DNA of 64,000 nt. Origin: Onchidella celtica (taxonomy: Eukaryota > Mollusca > Gastropoda > Systellommatophora > Onchidiidae). The stretch lies in contig OZ007580.1 of NCBI GenBank assembly GCA_963931925.1, positions 3,796,908 to 3,860,907 on the forward strand, given 5' to 3'. Under the pieces are notes generated by a model. It searched no databases and had not been told where the DNA came from. It worked only from the letters and a program-made list of their open reading frames with translations. The translations under genes were made by a program, and so were the position numbers. Position 1 is the stretch's first letter. The number at the start of each line of letters is the position of its first letter. Positions 1 through 11,045 of this stretch are shown piece by piece.

Positions 1-302
1 TTGTGACTTTGCGCAAAAGTGGTTTCGTGTCAAAGTTCAACTTTGAAAGCTCGAATACAAAACTTCATACTTTTCGGGAAACAGAACACACTAACCTTAT
101 TTTATCTGGGATGTTTAGACCTACCTTAAAACTACTGAAGACTGACTTAGGCAATAATTGTGTTACGGGTGTGACGTCATCTCCTTCAATCTAGCTCAGT
201 AAATCCTGTCCTTTGTGAAACGTTCATTCGCATTTGCTCCTCCATCTGCTCTTTGCGGTACCTTTATGCATTTTATTGCAATACAAATCATGCTGTCTCC
301 TC

Positions 303-706
303 CAGGGCCGGATTAAGACCTGTAGAGACCCTAGCTAAGCGCTTAAAAGATTCCCCCCCCCCCCACCCATACACTGTACATATATAATTCAAAATATAAA
401 CAAAAATAAACCATAAAATATAAAATTTTACTTTTCGAAATGAAACAAAACTGTAAGATAGAAAAATCATGTCTTGTATGCCAACAAATACTCTTTTTTT
501 TTTATTTATTGTAGGGAAAGGGGGGGGAGGAGGGGGCTGCTTGTGTACACTGGCTCAGCTGCCCCATTTACAGTTTTGCACCATATGGTCCATGGCAAAT
601 ACGGCAATGAAAATTTTCTGTGATGCTCCCCCCCCCCTCCCCAGCCCCCATTTCCCCATATGCCCTAAGCATGTGCTTATTTTCCTTAATGGTTAATCCG
701 GCCTTG
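303..706. mobile_element. hAT-like non-autonomous element (probable)
   Basis: The two ends are inverted copies of a CAGGGCCGGATTAA-type terminus: the left end is at 303 and the right end, read on the minus strand, at 706-690. This kind of terminus is common in hAT elements. The interior is low-complexity C, G and T runs and has no coding capacity. The flanking octamers GTCTCCTC (295-302) and ATTCCCCC (707-714) match at only about half their positions, so the 8-bp target duplication is weak. Confidence 0.4.
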
Positions 707-1820
707 ATTCCCCCCCCCCCCCCCGCCCTCTTGTGAGAGAGTTCACTGCACGAGACATTTTTTTTTTTTGTTCTTTAATCCGGGAGCTTACATCCTTGAC
801 GTCACAGCCTGCACATCACACAGTCATGCACGCAGGTATGTCAAGACAACTGCAGATCAGAAGACGATAAAAACGTCCATATAAAATATAATGCTAGTAA
901 CTTCATTTTGACGCTTGGGTATGTTCAGGCAGATCGCTAACATGTAAAAATCTCCATGCTAACAATTTACAGTTGAATGAGTTGATAACTGCACCTTCTT
1001 CAGGGCCTAGGGACAAATCACATTTTCCACCAAATATTAACTTTTTTTTTTGTTTAAATCTCACCTTTTAAAATCTACCTCCACCCCACCCCCACCCCAC
1101 ACACATTTTTATCACACACACACACAGAGTAATTCAGGTTCGATATGGTTTTCACCTGAATTCCTTAAAAGTAATGTCATTTGCCAAAGACCAATACAAC
1201 TGTATTATGTATGATATAAAATGGTATATGAATGAAAATAATTATGCTCAGCGGGGACAATTTTTATAACATTGAGCCCTACCTTTCCACTCCGTGTTTT
1301 AATAGTCTAATATTTCTAGTTTTTCCTGTACGTATTTTGCGAGAAGAAAAAATGTTCATTTTTCTGGTGTCGCATTCACTAAACAAGCATTCCTGACTGG
1401 GTGCGTCGCGCAGTGATGCGCTAGGGGAGTGCATGCAATTAGACTGCACCTAAACAACAACAACGACCAATGTCAGCAAACAAATACAACATACAAACAA
1501 ATAAAAAAAAATACAAAGTTCGAGTAGTTCCAATTGTATATTACTACGCACAACTGAAACTATGTAAACTTAAACAGCTTAATTCCAGACAACGCCGGGC
1601 ATTTCAGCTGGTCTGGAAAAAGAAAAATATATTTGCGATTCCGCACGTTCACAGTACATGTGGTGTGTTTTATCTATGGACCTTTGAACTCCCAAATGAG
1701 ACTACAGGGCCAAAAGAAACCAGGAGGAAGATCCCCCAGACACAAGCCAAGCCCAGAAATCGTTGGTTAGCAAAGACCTCAAAACTAAAATACAACGAAT
1801 TTCCTCAGTTTGAATACATG
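707..1820. other. Non-coding stretch, nothing recognised
   Basis: Contains poly-C, poly-T and (CA)n runs. The open frame at 1470-1823 has no domain I can recognise, is rich in Lys and Asn, and runs into the following SINE, so I do not call it a gene. Confidence 0.5.
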
Positions 1821-2245
1821 TGAGGCGCGGTGGTCCAGAGGCAAGGTGCTCGCCTCTCATGCCGAAGGTACCGGGTTCAAATCCCGGTCGGTGCAGGCAT
1901 GTGGGAAGTTTGGGATTTTTCTCTTATTTTGCCTGTCCCTGATCCAATGCTAAGTAGGATTGGGGGCCCGTATGTGAATGTTGTGCACATTAAAGATACC
2001 TTGGCAGTTGGAAATCGAGAAGGGCAGGCCGTACAGATCGCTGCCCGGACAAAAATAAATTTTAACAAACTTATTCTTACCCCCCTCCCCCACCCCCCCC
2101 CCCCCATTACCAAGGGGGAAAAAAAAAACGTCGCCCGGTGCTGCACTGTCTGCGCCATCTGTAACTGGGCTGCAATGACACTAATGCAGAATTCCCAAAT
2201 GGGATTAAGGAAGTATATACAAAATACAAAATACAAAATACAACA
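1821..2245 (+). mobile_element. tRNA-derived SINE, copy 1
   Basis: The head resembles a tRNA gene. It has an A-box-like TGGTCCAGAGG near 1830 and a B box GGTTCAAATCC near 1873, forming the internal RNA polymerase III promoter. A central block shared with four other copies follows, including TTAAAGATACCTTGGCAGTT near 1990. Then come a C-rich run and a short 3' domain ending in repeats of ATACAAA (2214-2245). This is the most complete copy of the family in the window. SINEs encode no protein and are mobilised by LINE machinery. Confidence 0.8.
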
Positions 2246-2495
2246 AATGTGCAAACAGAACAAAATTAATGTGGGCAAAATGGTCTGGTATTTCGCTGGG
2301 GTTTGAGCTGCCCTGTCTAACTGAAGACAATGAACAAGACACAGACAAGTCCATGGTAGGTCTACTCAGCCCAAGACGGACGACAATACCAAATGCTCTT
2401 TCTGACAAACTTTCATGATTTTCTAGCTTTCAACATGTTCAAATTTCTACACACCCTGGTTACCTTAAATGATACTAGAGTATTGTTCTGCTCCA

Positions 2496-2679
2496 CACTG
2501 GGGGGATCTACCATGAAACTAATGAAGCTTAAACTCCAGGCCCCTTAATCTCGGCGGGTCTTGGAGAAACTTCTTTTAATGAGTGAATTTTGGATGTTGC
2601 CTTATTGTTGCTAGTTGTGATGGGGCTCCTTAACAGTTCAAGCTTCAGGATGCTAAACTCTAGGTCCACCACTGCACTG
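2496..2679. mobile_element. hAT-type MITE, copy 1
   Basis: A 184-bp non-coding element flanked by a perfect 8-bp duplication CTGCTCCA at 2488-2495 and 2680-2687. The ends are degenerate inverted repeats of CAGTGGCGGATC. Its interior (GAGTGAATTTTGGATGTTGC near 2581) recurs in the copies at 16642 and 45671. The 8-bp duplication and the CA-start ends fit the hAT superfamily. Confidence 0.75.
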
Positions 2680-2751
2680 CTGCTCCACCTGATCACGGAA
2701 AATACAACACTCATATAAAATGCACACCTTCTTGAAGACACACTTTTAGCC

Positions 2752-3125
2752 TACCATGAATTACATTGTACAGCATTCGTTCTTCTAGATTTATTTTCGA
2801 ACGCCCACAGCTAAGCTTGGCATTAATAAATATAGCACGTGCATTTTTACGGCAAGTACAGCGCTCCTACATTCTACTTGATTTCGAAGGTATTTAGCTT
2901 AGCACGAATTACAGTTGTACAACATTTGTTCAGAAGTGCTGTCTTCTAAAATATAGTCTTTAACCCTCCACAGCTTAGCTTGGCATATCAATAAATCTAG
3001 GAGTGTTCATTTTGCCCATGTCTGATCAGGGCAGGTAGAACACTCTATAAGCCACTTGATTTTGAAGATATTACATCTTCAGCTTAACACGAACTACATT
3101 ATTGGTCCAGCATTCACTCTGAATT
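2752..3125. repeat. Degenerate tandem repeat, about 165-bp units
   Basis: Two units and the start of a third share landmarks: CACGAATTACA-like starts (near 2757, 2903 and 3088), a CACAGCTNAGCTTGGCAT block (near 2808 and 2971), and CTTGATTT(C/T)GAAG (near 2878 and 3055). A further piece with the same block and GTAGGAGTGTTCATTTT lies at 6960-7012, on the other side of the LINE. The LINE therefore appears to have inserted into this array. Confidence 0.55.
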
Positions 3126-3165
3126 GCTACCTTTGGCTAAATGTGTTTTACCTGATTCAATCCCG

Positions 3166-6100
3166 GTTGTTGTTGTTGTTGATGTTTTTTATACAGATCA
3201 CAGCCTGCATCACAATAATAGTTCGTCCATCAGGTATGATGATGACCTTAACAACACCAGAGGAATAAAGAACAGAAATTGTTGAGAATTTCAACACATG
3301 GACAATAAAGAGAACTAAAGGACACAGAGGACAGAATGGAAAGACTGTTCTTTCATGACTTATGGCTTCTCATGTGACTGATAAGTCCTATTTTTGCCCT
3401 GCAGACCCTTCCGCATAAATGACAAGAGTGCTCCGTTGGTTCAGTACCACTGGGCCTTTTCTTGCGCCGTTCTCTTTTTTTGATAGCCTGCTGGACTCTG
3501 TCAGCTTCCCATGCTTTGCTGCCTCTGGTAAGGGCCGCCCTCCAATTTGCACGATCAAGCGAGAGCTTTTCCCACTCACTCACATCAATGGCAAAGGCCT
3601 TCAGTGATTGCTTGAGAGTGTCTTTGTAACGTCTCTTTGGGGCCACAACATTCCTCGTTCCATTGGAGAGCTCAGAGAAGAAGATTTGCTTAGGGAGTCT
3701 GGAGTCGGGCATTCTGACAACATGTCCTGCCCAACGTAGCTGAATTTTTTTCAGGTGGCAGAAGATGCTCAATTCCTTGGCACGATTGAGGACCTCAGTG
3801 TCTGGAATTTTATCCTGCCATTTGATCCTTAGGATCTTTCTAAGGCAGGCCAGATGAAAGTGATTTAGCTTTCTGGCATGCGATTGGTACACTGTCCAGG
3901 TTTCAGCCCCATAGAGTAGGGCGGGAAGGACCACAGCATTGTACACTTTCAGCTTAGTGTCTGTGCGAATGCCGGCGACATCCCATACTCTCTTTCGAAG
4001 CCTGCCAAATGCAGAGCTGGCTTTGCTGATTCTTGAGAGAATTTCAGTATCAACACGAGCCGCGGAAGACAGTGTACTGCCAAGATAGGTGAAGTTCTCC
4101 GACACCTTCAGAAGACTGTCATGGACTTTGATATTTGGGGTCACAGGATACTTGTCGTCTGGAGTAGGCTGATGGAGCACTTCCGTCTTCTTTGTGCTTA
4201 TTGTGAGGCCAAAGTTGTCACAGGCACTAGAGAACTTATCAACACAGTTTTGCATGCTATCCTCATCGTGTGCCAGAAGTGCACAATCATCAGCAAATAG
4301 TAGGTCACAGACTTGAGTACTTTTGGTTTTGGTTTTTGCCTGAAGTCTCCTGAGGTTGAATAGACTGCCATCAGTACGGTACTTGATGCTTACCCCTTGA
4401 GGAGGAGAGCTAAAGGCTTCTTGTAGCATTGCAGAGAACATGATGCTGAACAGAGTTGGGGCTAAGACACAACCCTGTTTTACCCCATTTGTGACAGCAG
4501 AAGGCTCTGAAACACTGCCGTTGCTTTTGACTGCAGCTTGCATGCCATCATGAAACTGGCGCACTATTGTGATGAATTCGGGTGGACACCCAAACTTCGC
4601 CAAGATTTTCCAGAGGCCTTCACGACACACTGTGTCAAATGCTTTTGTGAGGTCAACAAATGTGATATACAGCGCTTTATTTTGTTCCATGCATTTTTCC
4701 TGAATCTGTCTGGCAGCAAAAATCATATCCGCCGTTCCCCTCTCTTTACGAAAGCCACATTGGCTCTCGGGAAGCAAGTCATTTGACGAGAGGTGATCAA
4801 GAAGGCGATTCAGAAGCATTCTTGCCAATATTTTGCAAGCAATTGAAAGTAGAGAGATTCCCCGATGGTTGTCACAGACTTGGCTGTCCCCTTTGTTTTT
4901 GTACAGATGGATGATTGAAGTATCTTTGAAGTCCTGTGGCAGCTTCCCTGCTTTCAACATATGATTGAACAACTCGGTCAACCTTTCAATAAGCTTTTCT
5001 CCACCGAAGGCATACACCTCAGCAGGAATTGAATCCACGCCTGGTGATTTGTTAAAGGACATCTGATTTGTGGCAGTTCGGGTCTCATTTGCTGTGAATG
5101 GCTTGGCAAGAGCTGCATTAATAGGAGTCTGAGGGAGGCGGTCAATGGACTCAGTATTTATATTTCATGGCCGATTTAGCACACCTCCGAAATGTTCTGC
5201 CCAACGCTGAATTATGGCATTCAATTCAACAATGCGTGTTGAACCATCTGACGCAAGAAGTGGCGTAGTGCCAGAGCGGGATGGTCCAAACACAGCTCGG
5301 AAGCTCTCAAAGAACTTTCTAGTGTTGTTTGTGTCGGCATATTTCTGAGTTTCTCTTACTCGCTCTTCAAGCCAGTCATTTTTCATTTTCCTCAGCTTCT
5401 TCTGGAGTACACCCTTACATGCACGCAGTGCATCAGCTTTTGCTGTGGAAGAGGGGTCACTGCAATGAGCTTGGATGAGACTATTTTTTTCTTTGATGAG
5501 CACTTTGATTTCATTATCATTATCATTTGTATTTGTATTTGTATTTGTATAACTCTTTAATCCCATTTGGGAAATTTTGCCTTTGTGCCATTGCACCCCA
5601 GTTACAACTGGAGCAGGCACGTCGTCGCCACAGTGCAGCGCCGGTCGGCGTTTTTTGTTTTTTTTTTTGGTGGTGGGGGGATGAGGGGGAGTGGGTGGTA
5701 GGGATGAATTTTATTTAATTTTGCCCGGGCAGCGGCCTGTTCGGCCTGCTCTTTACGATTTCCAACTGCCAAGGTATCTTTAACGTCCGCAACGTGCACA
5801 CGGGCCCTCCGAATTTTTTCGTCCTTATCCGAGAAGACTAGGTACTCGATCCTACCCCTCAATAGGATCAGGGACATGAAAATATGAGAAAAATCCCAAA
5901 CTTCCAACATGCCTGCACCGGCCGGGTTTAGAACCCGGGACCCTTGGCATGAGAGGCGAGCACCTTGCCTCTAGACCACCTTGTCCTCTGGCATTGAACC
6001 AGTCCTGGTGCTTGCGGACAGGAAAACCAACTGTGCTGCTGGCGCAAGAGTGTACAGTCGTATTTAGGTCAGTCCAGCTCTGTTCAATGTTCTCAGGGTC

Positions 6101-6800
6101 AAAAGTCACGCAATCCAATTTTGAGGAGAGTTCTGATGAGAGCTCGCTCTGTTTCTCAGCTGAGCAGAGTTTTGAAACATTTAGGCGTTTAGGTGGCGCT
6201 TTCCCTTGAGGGCGTCTATTGCGCCTCAATGTTAGTCTGAGCTTGCAAACAATGAGTCTGTGGTCAGTTCCACACTCGGCACCACACATCGCCTTTATTA
6301 CAAGGACATCCTTTCTGTCAGTCTTCCTCACAATGACATAGTCTATGAGATGCCAATGCTTTGAGCGGGGATGCATCCATGACGTTCTGTTTCTCACGGG
6401 GAGACTAAAATTTGTGTTGGTAATGAACAGGCCAAATTCAGCGCATAAAGTAAGTAAGCGCAACCCATTGTTATTGCATGAACCAACTCCATGAGGGCCC
6501 AAAACATTTGGCCACGCTGAGATTTCGGAGCCAACCCTAGCATTGAAGTCCCCCAAGAGAATCAGCTTATCAGCTGCCGGGACAGAGCATATGACAGATT
6601 CTAGATCAGAATAGAACTTGTCTTTGGCTTCATCTGGGTTTGTCATGGTGGGCGCATATGCGCTAATGAGGGTGGCTGACTGGCTTTTCCCAACTGGGAT
6701 CCTGAGTGTCATTAGCCTGTCATTTATTTCAATTGGCATGGACTGCAAGTTTCTGACAAGGTCATTTTTAATTGACACAATAAAATTACACTTAAAAGCC
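3166..6800 (-). mobile_element. Non-LTR retrotransposon (LINE), 5'-truncated and broken
   Basis: A LINE copy on the minus strand with an AP-type endonuclease followed by reverse transcriptase and a C-terminal zinc finger. The 3' end is placed at a short (CAA)n tail at about 3166-3182; the 5' end is lost within the endonuclease, near 6800. It is interrupted by a SINE at 5520-5989. The order and the (CAA)n tail fit an RTE- or jockey-type clade, but I cannot assign the clade by eye. Flanking DNA on both sides comes from the same degenerate tandem array. Confidence 0.75.
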
Positions 6801-6802
6801 AA
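3353..6802 (-). pseudogene. LINE ORF2: endonuclease/reverse transcriptase pseudogene
   Basis: The protein would nick DNA and copy the element RNA at the target. The endonuclease part (6802 to about 5990) shows LLGDFNARVG, the SWMHPRSKHWHLIDYVIV stretch and a GTDHRL motif, all typical of AP-like LINE endonucleases. After the SINE the linker resumes at about 5520. The reverse transcriptase has NKSPGVDSIPAE near 5060, GFRKERGTADM, an FVDLTKAFDTV block, NGVKQGCVLAPTLF and the catalytic FADDCALL near 4290. The C-terminus has LLYGAETWT and a CCHH finger (CHLC to HMRSH) near 3370-3430. The frame is closed by one in-frame TGA at 5165-5167 and by the SINE. All three surviving segments are in the same frame, so decay is modest. 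The copy is inactive as it stands. Confidence 0.85.
5520..5989 (-). mobile_element. tRNA-derived SINE, copy 2 (inside the LINE ORF)
   Basis: Same family as the copy at 1821. On the minus strand the tRNA-like head lies near 5989-5915 (GGTGGTCTAGAGG A-box region; B box degenerate, GGTTCTAAACCC). The shared central block TTAAAGATACCTTGGCAGTT is near 5787-5768, and the 3' domain ends in (ATACAA)n at about 5522-5550. It separates the LINE endonuclease (which ends HQDWFN) from the rest of the polyprotein (which resumes NDNEIKVL). Confidence 0.8.
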
Positions 6803-7444
6803 TTATCATGACCATGACGTGACGAGGAAGCACTTCACGAAGCACCAAACATGGCAGCTCATTCGTACATCAGGCAGTTAATTGATCATTGAATAATTTT
6901 CATTCCTTAGGCATCCCATGAAGGGCTCAAAGCGGCTTCTAATATTGAATCAATTAACTATCCACAGCTTACCTTGGCATAATAATAGATGTAGGAGTGT
7001 TCATTTTAACTCGTGTGTTTTGCCTAGAGGCTTTTAAGTTGTACATGAATGTCTGAGCATTTTTATAACTTGCTTTTTTCCCCCCTTGTTCCTTTTGATT
7101 TACTACGGCTGAAAAGTTCAAATGTATTTGGCCCTTGGGGATTAAAACAGGCCTGGTTTCCTGGTGAACGATCTGTAGATATCACTGGGTACATCTCGAG
7201 CTGGCTGTGTGGTTGGTGACACCCGGAGACAGCATTCTGCCGGGTAATGTTTTTATCTCGCTACGTACAAAGGCAAAATTTAACATCTTGCACCCTTGCG
7301 CATTTTTACATATTTCAAAGGGTGCGATCCGGTGCATTTGATGACATAGGGCATGTAAAATTGGATTTACAACACCATGAACATGTTCTGTATGTACACA
7401 TAATCTTCGTGGGAACGTGAAGGCAAAGGGGAAATGATTGTCGT

Positions 7445-7540
7445 CAGTGGTGTGTCTACTGTGAAACTAATAAAGCTTAAGCTAGAGGGCCACTAATCCC
7501 GTAGAGGTTTCAGGATCTAAAAAAAGTTGGTCCGCCACTG
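7445..7540. mobile_element. hAT-type MITE, copy 2 (internally deleted)
   Basis: A 96-bp element beginning CAGTGGTGTGTCTAC and ending GGTCCGCCACTG. It is flanked by ATTGTCGT (7437-7444) and ATTGTCCT (7541-7548), an 8-bp duplication with one mismatch. It keeps the ends and the ATAAAGCTTAAGC region of the longer copies but has lost the middle. Confidence 0.7.
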
Positions 7541-7548
7541 ATTGTCCT

Positions 7549-8792
7549 ACATTTTTTTTGATCTCGACTCATGCCCGGGTCAGGATAGAATGCACAAAAT
7601 AAACCAGTCCAATATTATATTGTTATTAGTAATTTTTATTTAAGCCTGCTTTGATTATGCTGTGAAGGAAACCTTTGATTTATAAATTAGGCTAATTATC
7701 AGTAATCCTTGATAACTCTTTGAGGCCCAAGCAACTCACTCTGAGTCAGCGACCCCGCTTTCAAAATGCTCAGACAAAGCAGTGTATATGTCAACTAAGT
7801 AGACCTATTATTTTACTTGATACTACCGCCATTTGGAGTTTTATTGTATTCTATTGTACAAGCAAAGTATGTAGCTTTTTAAAATTGAGCAAATAGTAGT
7901 TGTTTCACTGGAGGAAACAAATCTTCTTTTTTTTTTTCTTCTGTCACAGTAATCGAAAATTAATGTTAGCAAAGTTAATACAGATGCATGCGCCTCAAAG
8001 AGTTAATTTAAGAGCTACCAATAGCATTCTCTTCCCTCGCACATAATCCAACAAAATCAGTTTGTTTTTTTATACAGGGCGCAAAAAAAAAAAAAAAAAC
8101 GCAGTAATTCCATCTCTGACAGAAATAGGGTTAAAAGAGAATTTGATCTCCAATGACACACAAAGTCTTTTGTACTTGAGACGGCAATTTGGACTTACGA
8201 GATTTACGACAAAGTGCTACGGCTGTGAGATAACCAGACGTTTACATAACCTGTTAGTAAAGCCCCCCAGGGAGTTTAGAGTTTCAGCGACTTCGGGTTA
8301 ACAGAATGTCGGACAGTCTGTGTAATAGGTAATAGAGAAGTCATTTATTGGTGTTTTACATCTGTTATCTAGAGATTCTTGTTAGTTCTTCTTCGCTCTT
8401 CTTCTTAGCTGCCTCTTGTACCCTCGGCGGGTGTCCAGAGAGATTTAGGAATCTGGAATTTGCGAGAGCTGCAAGTTTGGGTTTGAGTTTAACGAGGCGT
8501 AGGCACAGTCTATAATGCCCACTTTGGACCGTTCACGTTTTTTTGTTTTTTGTGATCTTACTTTGAGCTAAGCGTTCAGTCTTCAAATTCCTATAAACCA
8601 GAACAAAAATAAGAGTAAGGCTAAAAATCTAACGGGAAAAGGCCCGAACTGTAAAGTATGTCTACATGAACCATGCAAATATGATTTTTTTAAATGTGTT
8701 AAATCAACTTGTAGATTTCGGCCTCCTCGAGGGATGCAGTATCTGGTGAGGTCCGTCGGTTTGCAAACCTGTTTACTTTTCTTAAAAATCAG
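7549..8792. other. Non-coding stretch
   Basis: AT-rich with poly-A and poly-T runs. A block of about 70 bp at 8476-8545 (TTTGGGTTTGAGTTTAACG then CCACTTTGGACC) resembles 59467-59540, which suggests an old dispersed repeat. I see nothing else. Confidence 0.4.
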
Positions 8793-9068
8793 AGTCCCCG
8801 TGGCGTGATTTTTCTTCCGTACGAGCTTTAGCAAATTCAGGGGCGGGGCAGCAACACACCCCCCAAACACAGGTCATCGGCTACGGGATTTCTGGTGCTA
8901 TGGAACACTGCCATGGGTGCTGCAATCTCTGGACTGTGCCTGATATGACTCTGAACGTCACCGAAAGTCCCTGGGATGTGTTGGAGCTGTCCTGTGTTTG
9001 GGGGTGTGTTGCTGCCCCGCTCCTGAATTTACTAAATCTCGTACGGAAAAAAATGACGCGTCCCAGTG
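8793..9068. repeat. Inverted repeat with about 80-bp arms
   Basis: The left arm (8793-8873) and the right arm (8991-9068) are reverse complements at roughly 85%. Both contain TCCGTACGAG, AAATTCAGG and GGGGCAGCAACACACC. The loop is about 117 bp. The structure could be a fold-back MITE, but no target duplication is clear outside the arms. Open frames run through both arms; their similarity comes from the palindrome and is not evidence of coding. Confidence 0.7.
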
Positions 9069-10840
9069 CCGGCTTGCCATGCCCGTCGCACCTTCACCAG
9101 ACCCTCGTTAGCCGGACGTTTCGGGGTGATCTGGGATGGCCCCCGTGGCCACTGTACCTGCCCCCTTTGGACGAGCCCCACAACATACTTTATACAATCC
9201 CAACAACCTTGGGATTAGCTTTCCAAACCCGGACCACCGCTAACTAAAATGCAAACAAAACAGGATTTTCAAGTTCCACGCACAATCATGTCCTGTATTT
9301 GTTTTCTAATTATGATCAGAATCAGTGGCAAGATGCTCAACAAAAAACAAAACAAAAAATTATAAAAAGCACTGAAAATCGATGGGTTTTGAAAACTTCA
9401 AGGTTTGAAGAAAAGTCAGCATATCTTGGCATCTAGGAAATTCGTCATTTCTGGCCAGCATACATTGACGAACGTGCTATGCTCTGAAAAATCGAAGTGG
9501 GGACTCGTAGCTGAGTACTCGTATTGATTTCACATTGTACAATGTTTTTATTTGTTCGGATTTTTTTTCTTATTGGTTCTGTTTTCTGTCTTAACACATC
9601 TTTTTTTCCTGGTGAGAATCAACAGATCGAAAACCTGATTTGTCTTCTCTTTTACTTTGTATTTTATTGTATCATTTAATGGTTTTATTTCATACCCGAG
9701 GTTTTGCTACATGCAACTTTGTTTGTTGTTGTTTTTTTTTGTTTTTGGCCATAATTATTTTGATTCAAGAATAAAAGACCTGAGATGACCTTCATGGCTA
9801 CCTTAGCGGCCCCTGGGGACAGGCCCAAACCATACCTCCCACCAGCTCCAGCAATCGTGAGACTAACTTTCCACTATTTATTAATTCTATCTATTTATTT
9901 AGGGCCTATTTGTTTGTTTAGTTATTTATTTATTTAAACTTTTTATTTATTGGCTTGTTGATTTATCTAAAGTTATTTATTTATTTATTCATTTATTCAT
10001 TTAGTTTTTTTCTGAATTTATTTATTTATTTATATAGTTATTATCTATTTATTAAAATATTGAGTACATGAACTTTCTATTCCATTTACCAAATATGTTA
10101 AGATATCCCATATAAAACATTCCAGGCATTGTTTCTTTTTCTCGTGCCCAACAGCCCACTACACCACACTAAACAAACTCAATTAACAAGAGTACCTCAG
10201 CGAACATCGCATATTTCTGTCATTTTTTCACTTAGACAGACAACAGACAAGAGTTATAGTTTGTGTAACTCAATTCAATGTCATACGTGGCGCACCTCTT
10301 TGTACCCACTGAAAAACTGTGGTGTCTTCCCTCGATAAACTGAGAAAACGCGATTTGTAAAATTGATCACAATTCTATCCATAGACAGGCCGACTACCTG
10401 AGTTAATCCAGGTAAATACATAAAACTTTAAGAATTCAAGTACTGACCTTCGTGACGGTAACCATGCAGGTCGATATAAAATGTCTGTCGGGGAAGATTT
10501 TTAAAATCCGATATGAGAAATTTTTTTTTCACACAAAAGAAAAAAATGCCAATCCTTTGCTGTGCGGAAATACTTTTTTTTCTTTTCTTTTTGTCTATCT
10601 CCGTGTCCTCCTTCTCCCCCACTTTCCTTTTCTTCCTTTCTGTTTAAATGCGTTGTTGAAATTTTGTAACATACAAGAGATAATCACCGGAGTGAATCAG
10701 GGGAGCGGAAACTCATCCCAAATTATCATCCCACGTAAGGTTTCTTATCCGATGTCACAAAGTTGAGGGTAAATAATCCCTGGCAACAAAAAATTAATAG
10801 TTGGGTTGTGGGTGATTATATGCAAAATAAGCATGGGTTG
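9069..10840. other. Non-coding stretch with (TTTA)n-rich segment
   Basis: A degenerate TTTATTTATT array lies at about 9870-10050. No gene, RNA or element was recognised in the rest. Confidence 0.5.
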
Positions 10841-10848
10841 GGTTTACA

Positions 10849-11037
10849 CAGTGGCGGGCTAGGCCTACTACATTTCTGAGACCCTGAAACTTGAACTGTT
10901 ATGGGCCACTTTGGCAATCACCAACAATAGGGAAACACCCAAAATTCACTCATTATAAAAACGTTTCTTCAGGGCTCCCTTGGAATTAGAGGCTTTGAAG
11001 ATTAAGCTTGATGAGTTTCAAAGCAGATTTGCCATTG
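10849..11037. mobile_element. hAT-type MITE, copy 3 (opposite orientation)
   Basis: A 189-bp element that starts CAGTGGCGGGC and ends GCAGATTTGCCATTG. It is flanked by GGTTTACA (10841-10848) and GACTTACA (11038-11045), an 8-bp duplication matching at six positions. The interior CCAAAATTCACTCATTA is the reverse complement of the block seen in copies 1, 4 and 5. Confidence 0.65.
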
Positions 11038-11045
11038 GACTTACA

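Noticed and set aside
1821-1896. Functional tRNA gene
   Set aside because: The A and B boxes are tRNA-like, but the stems do not pair properly and the same head with a SINE body occurs five times.
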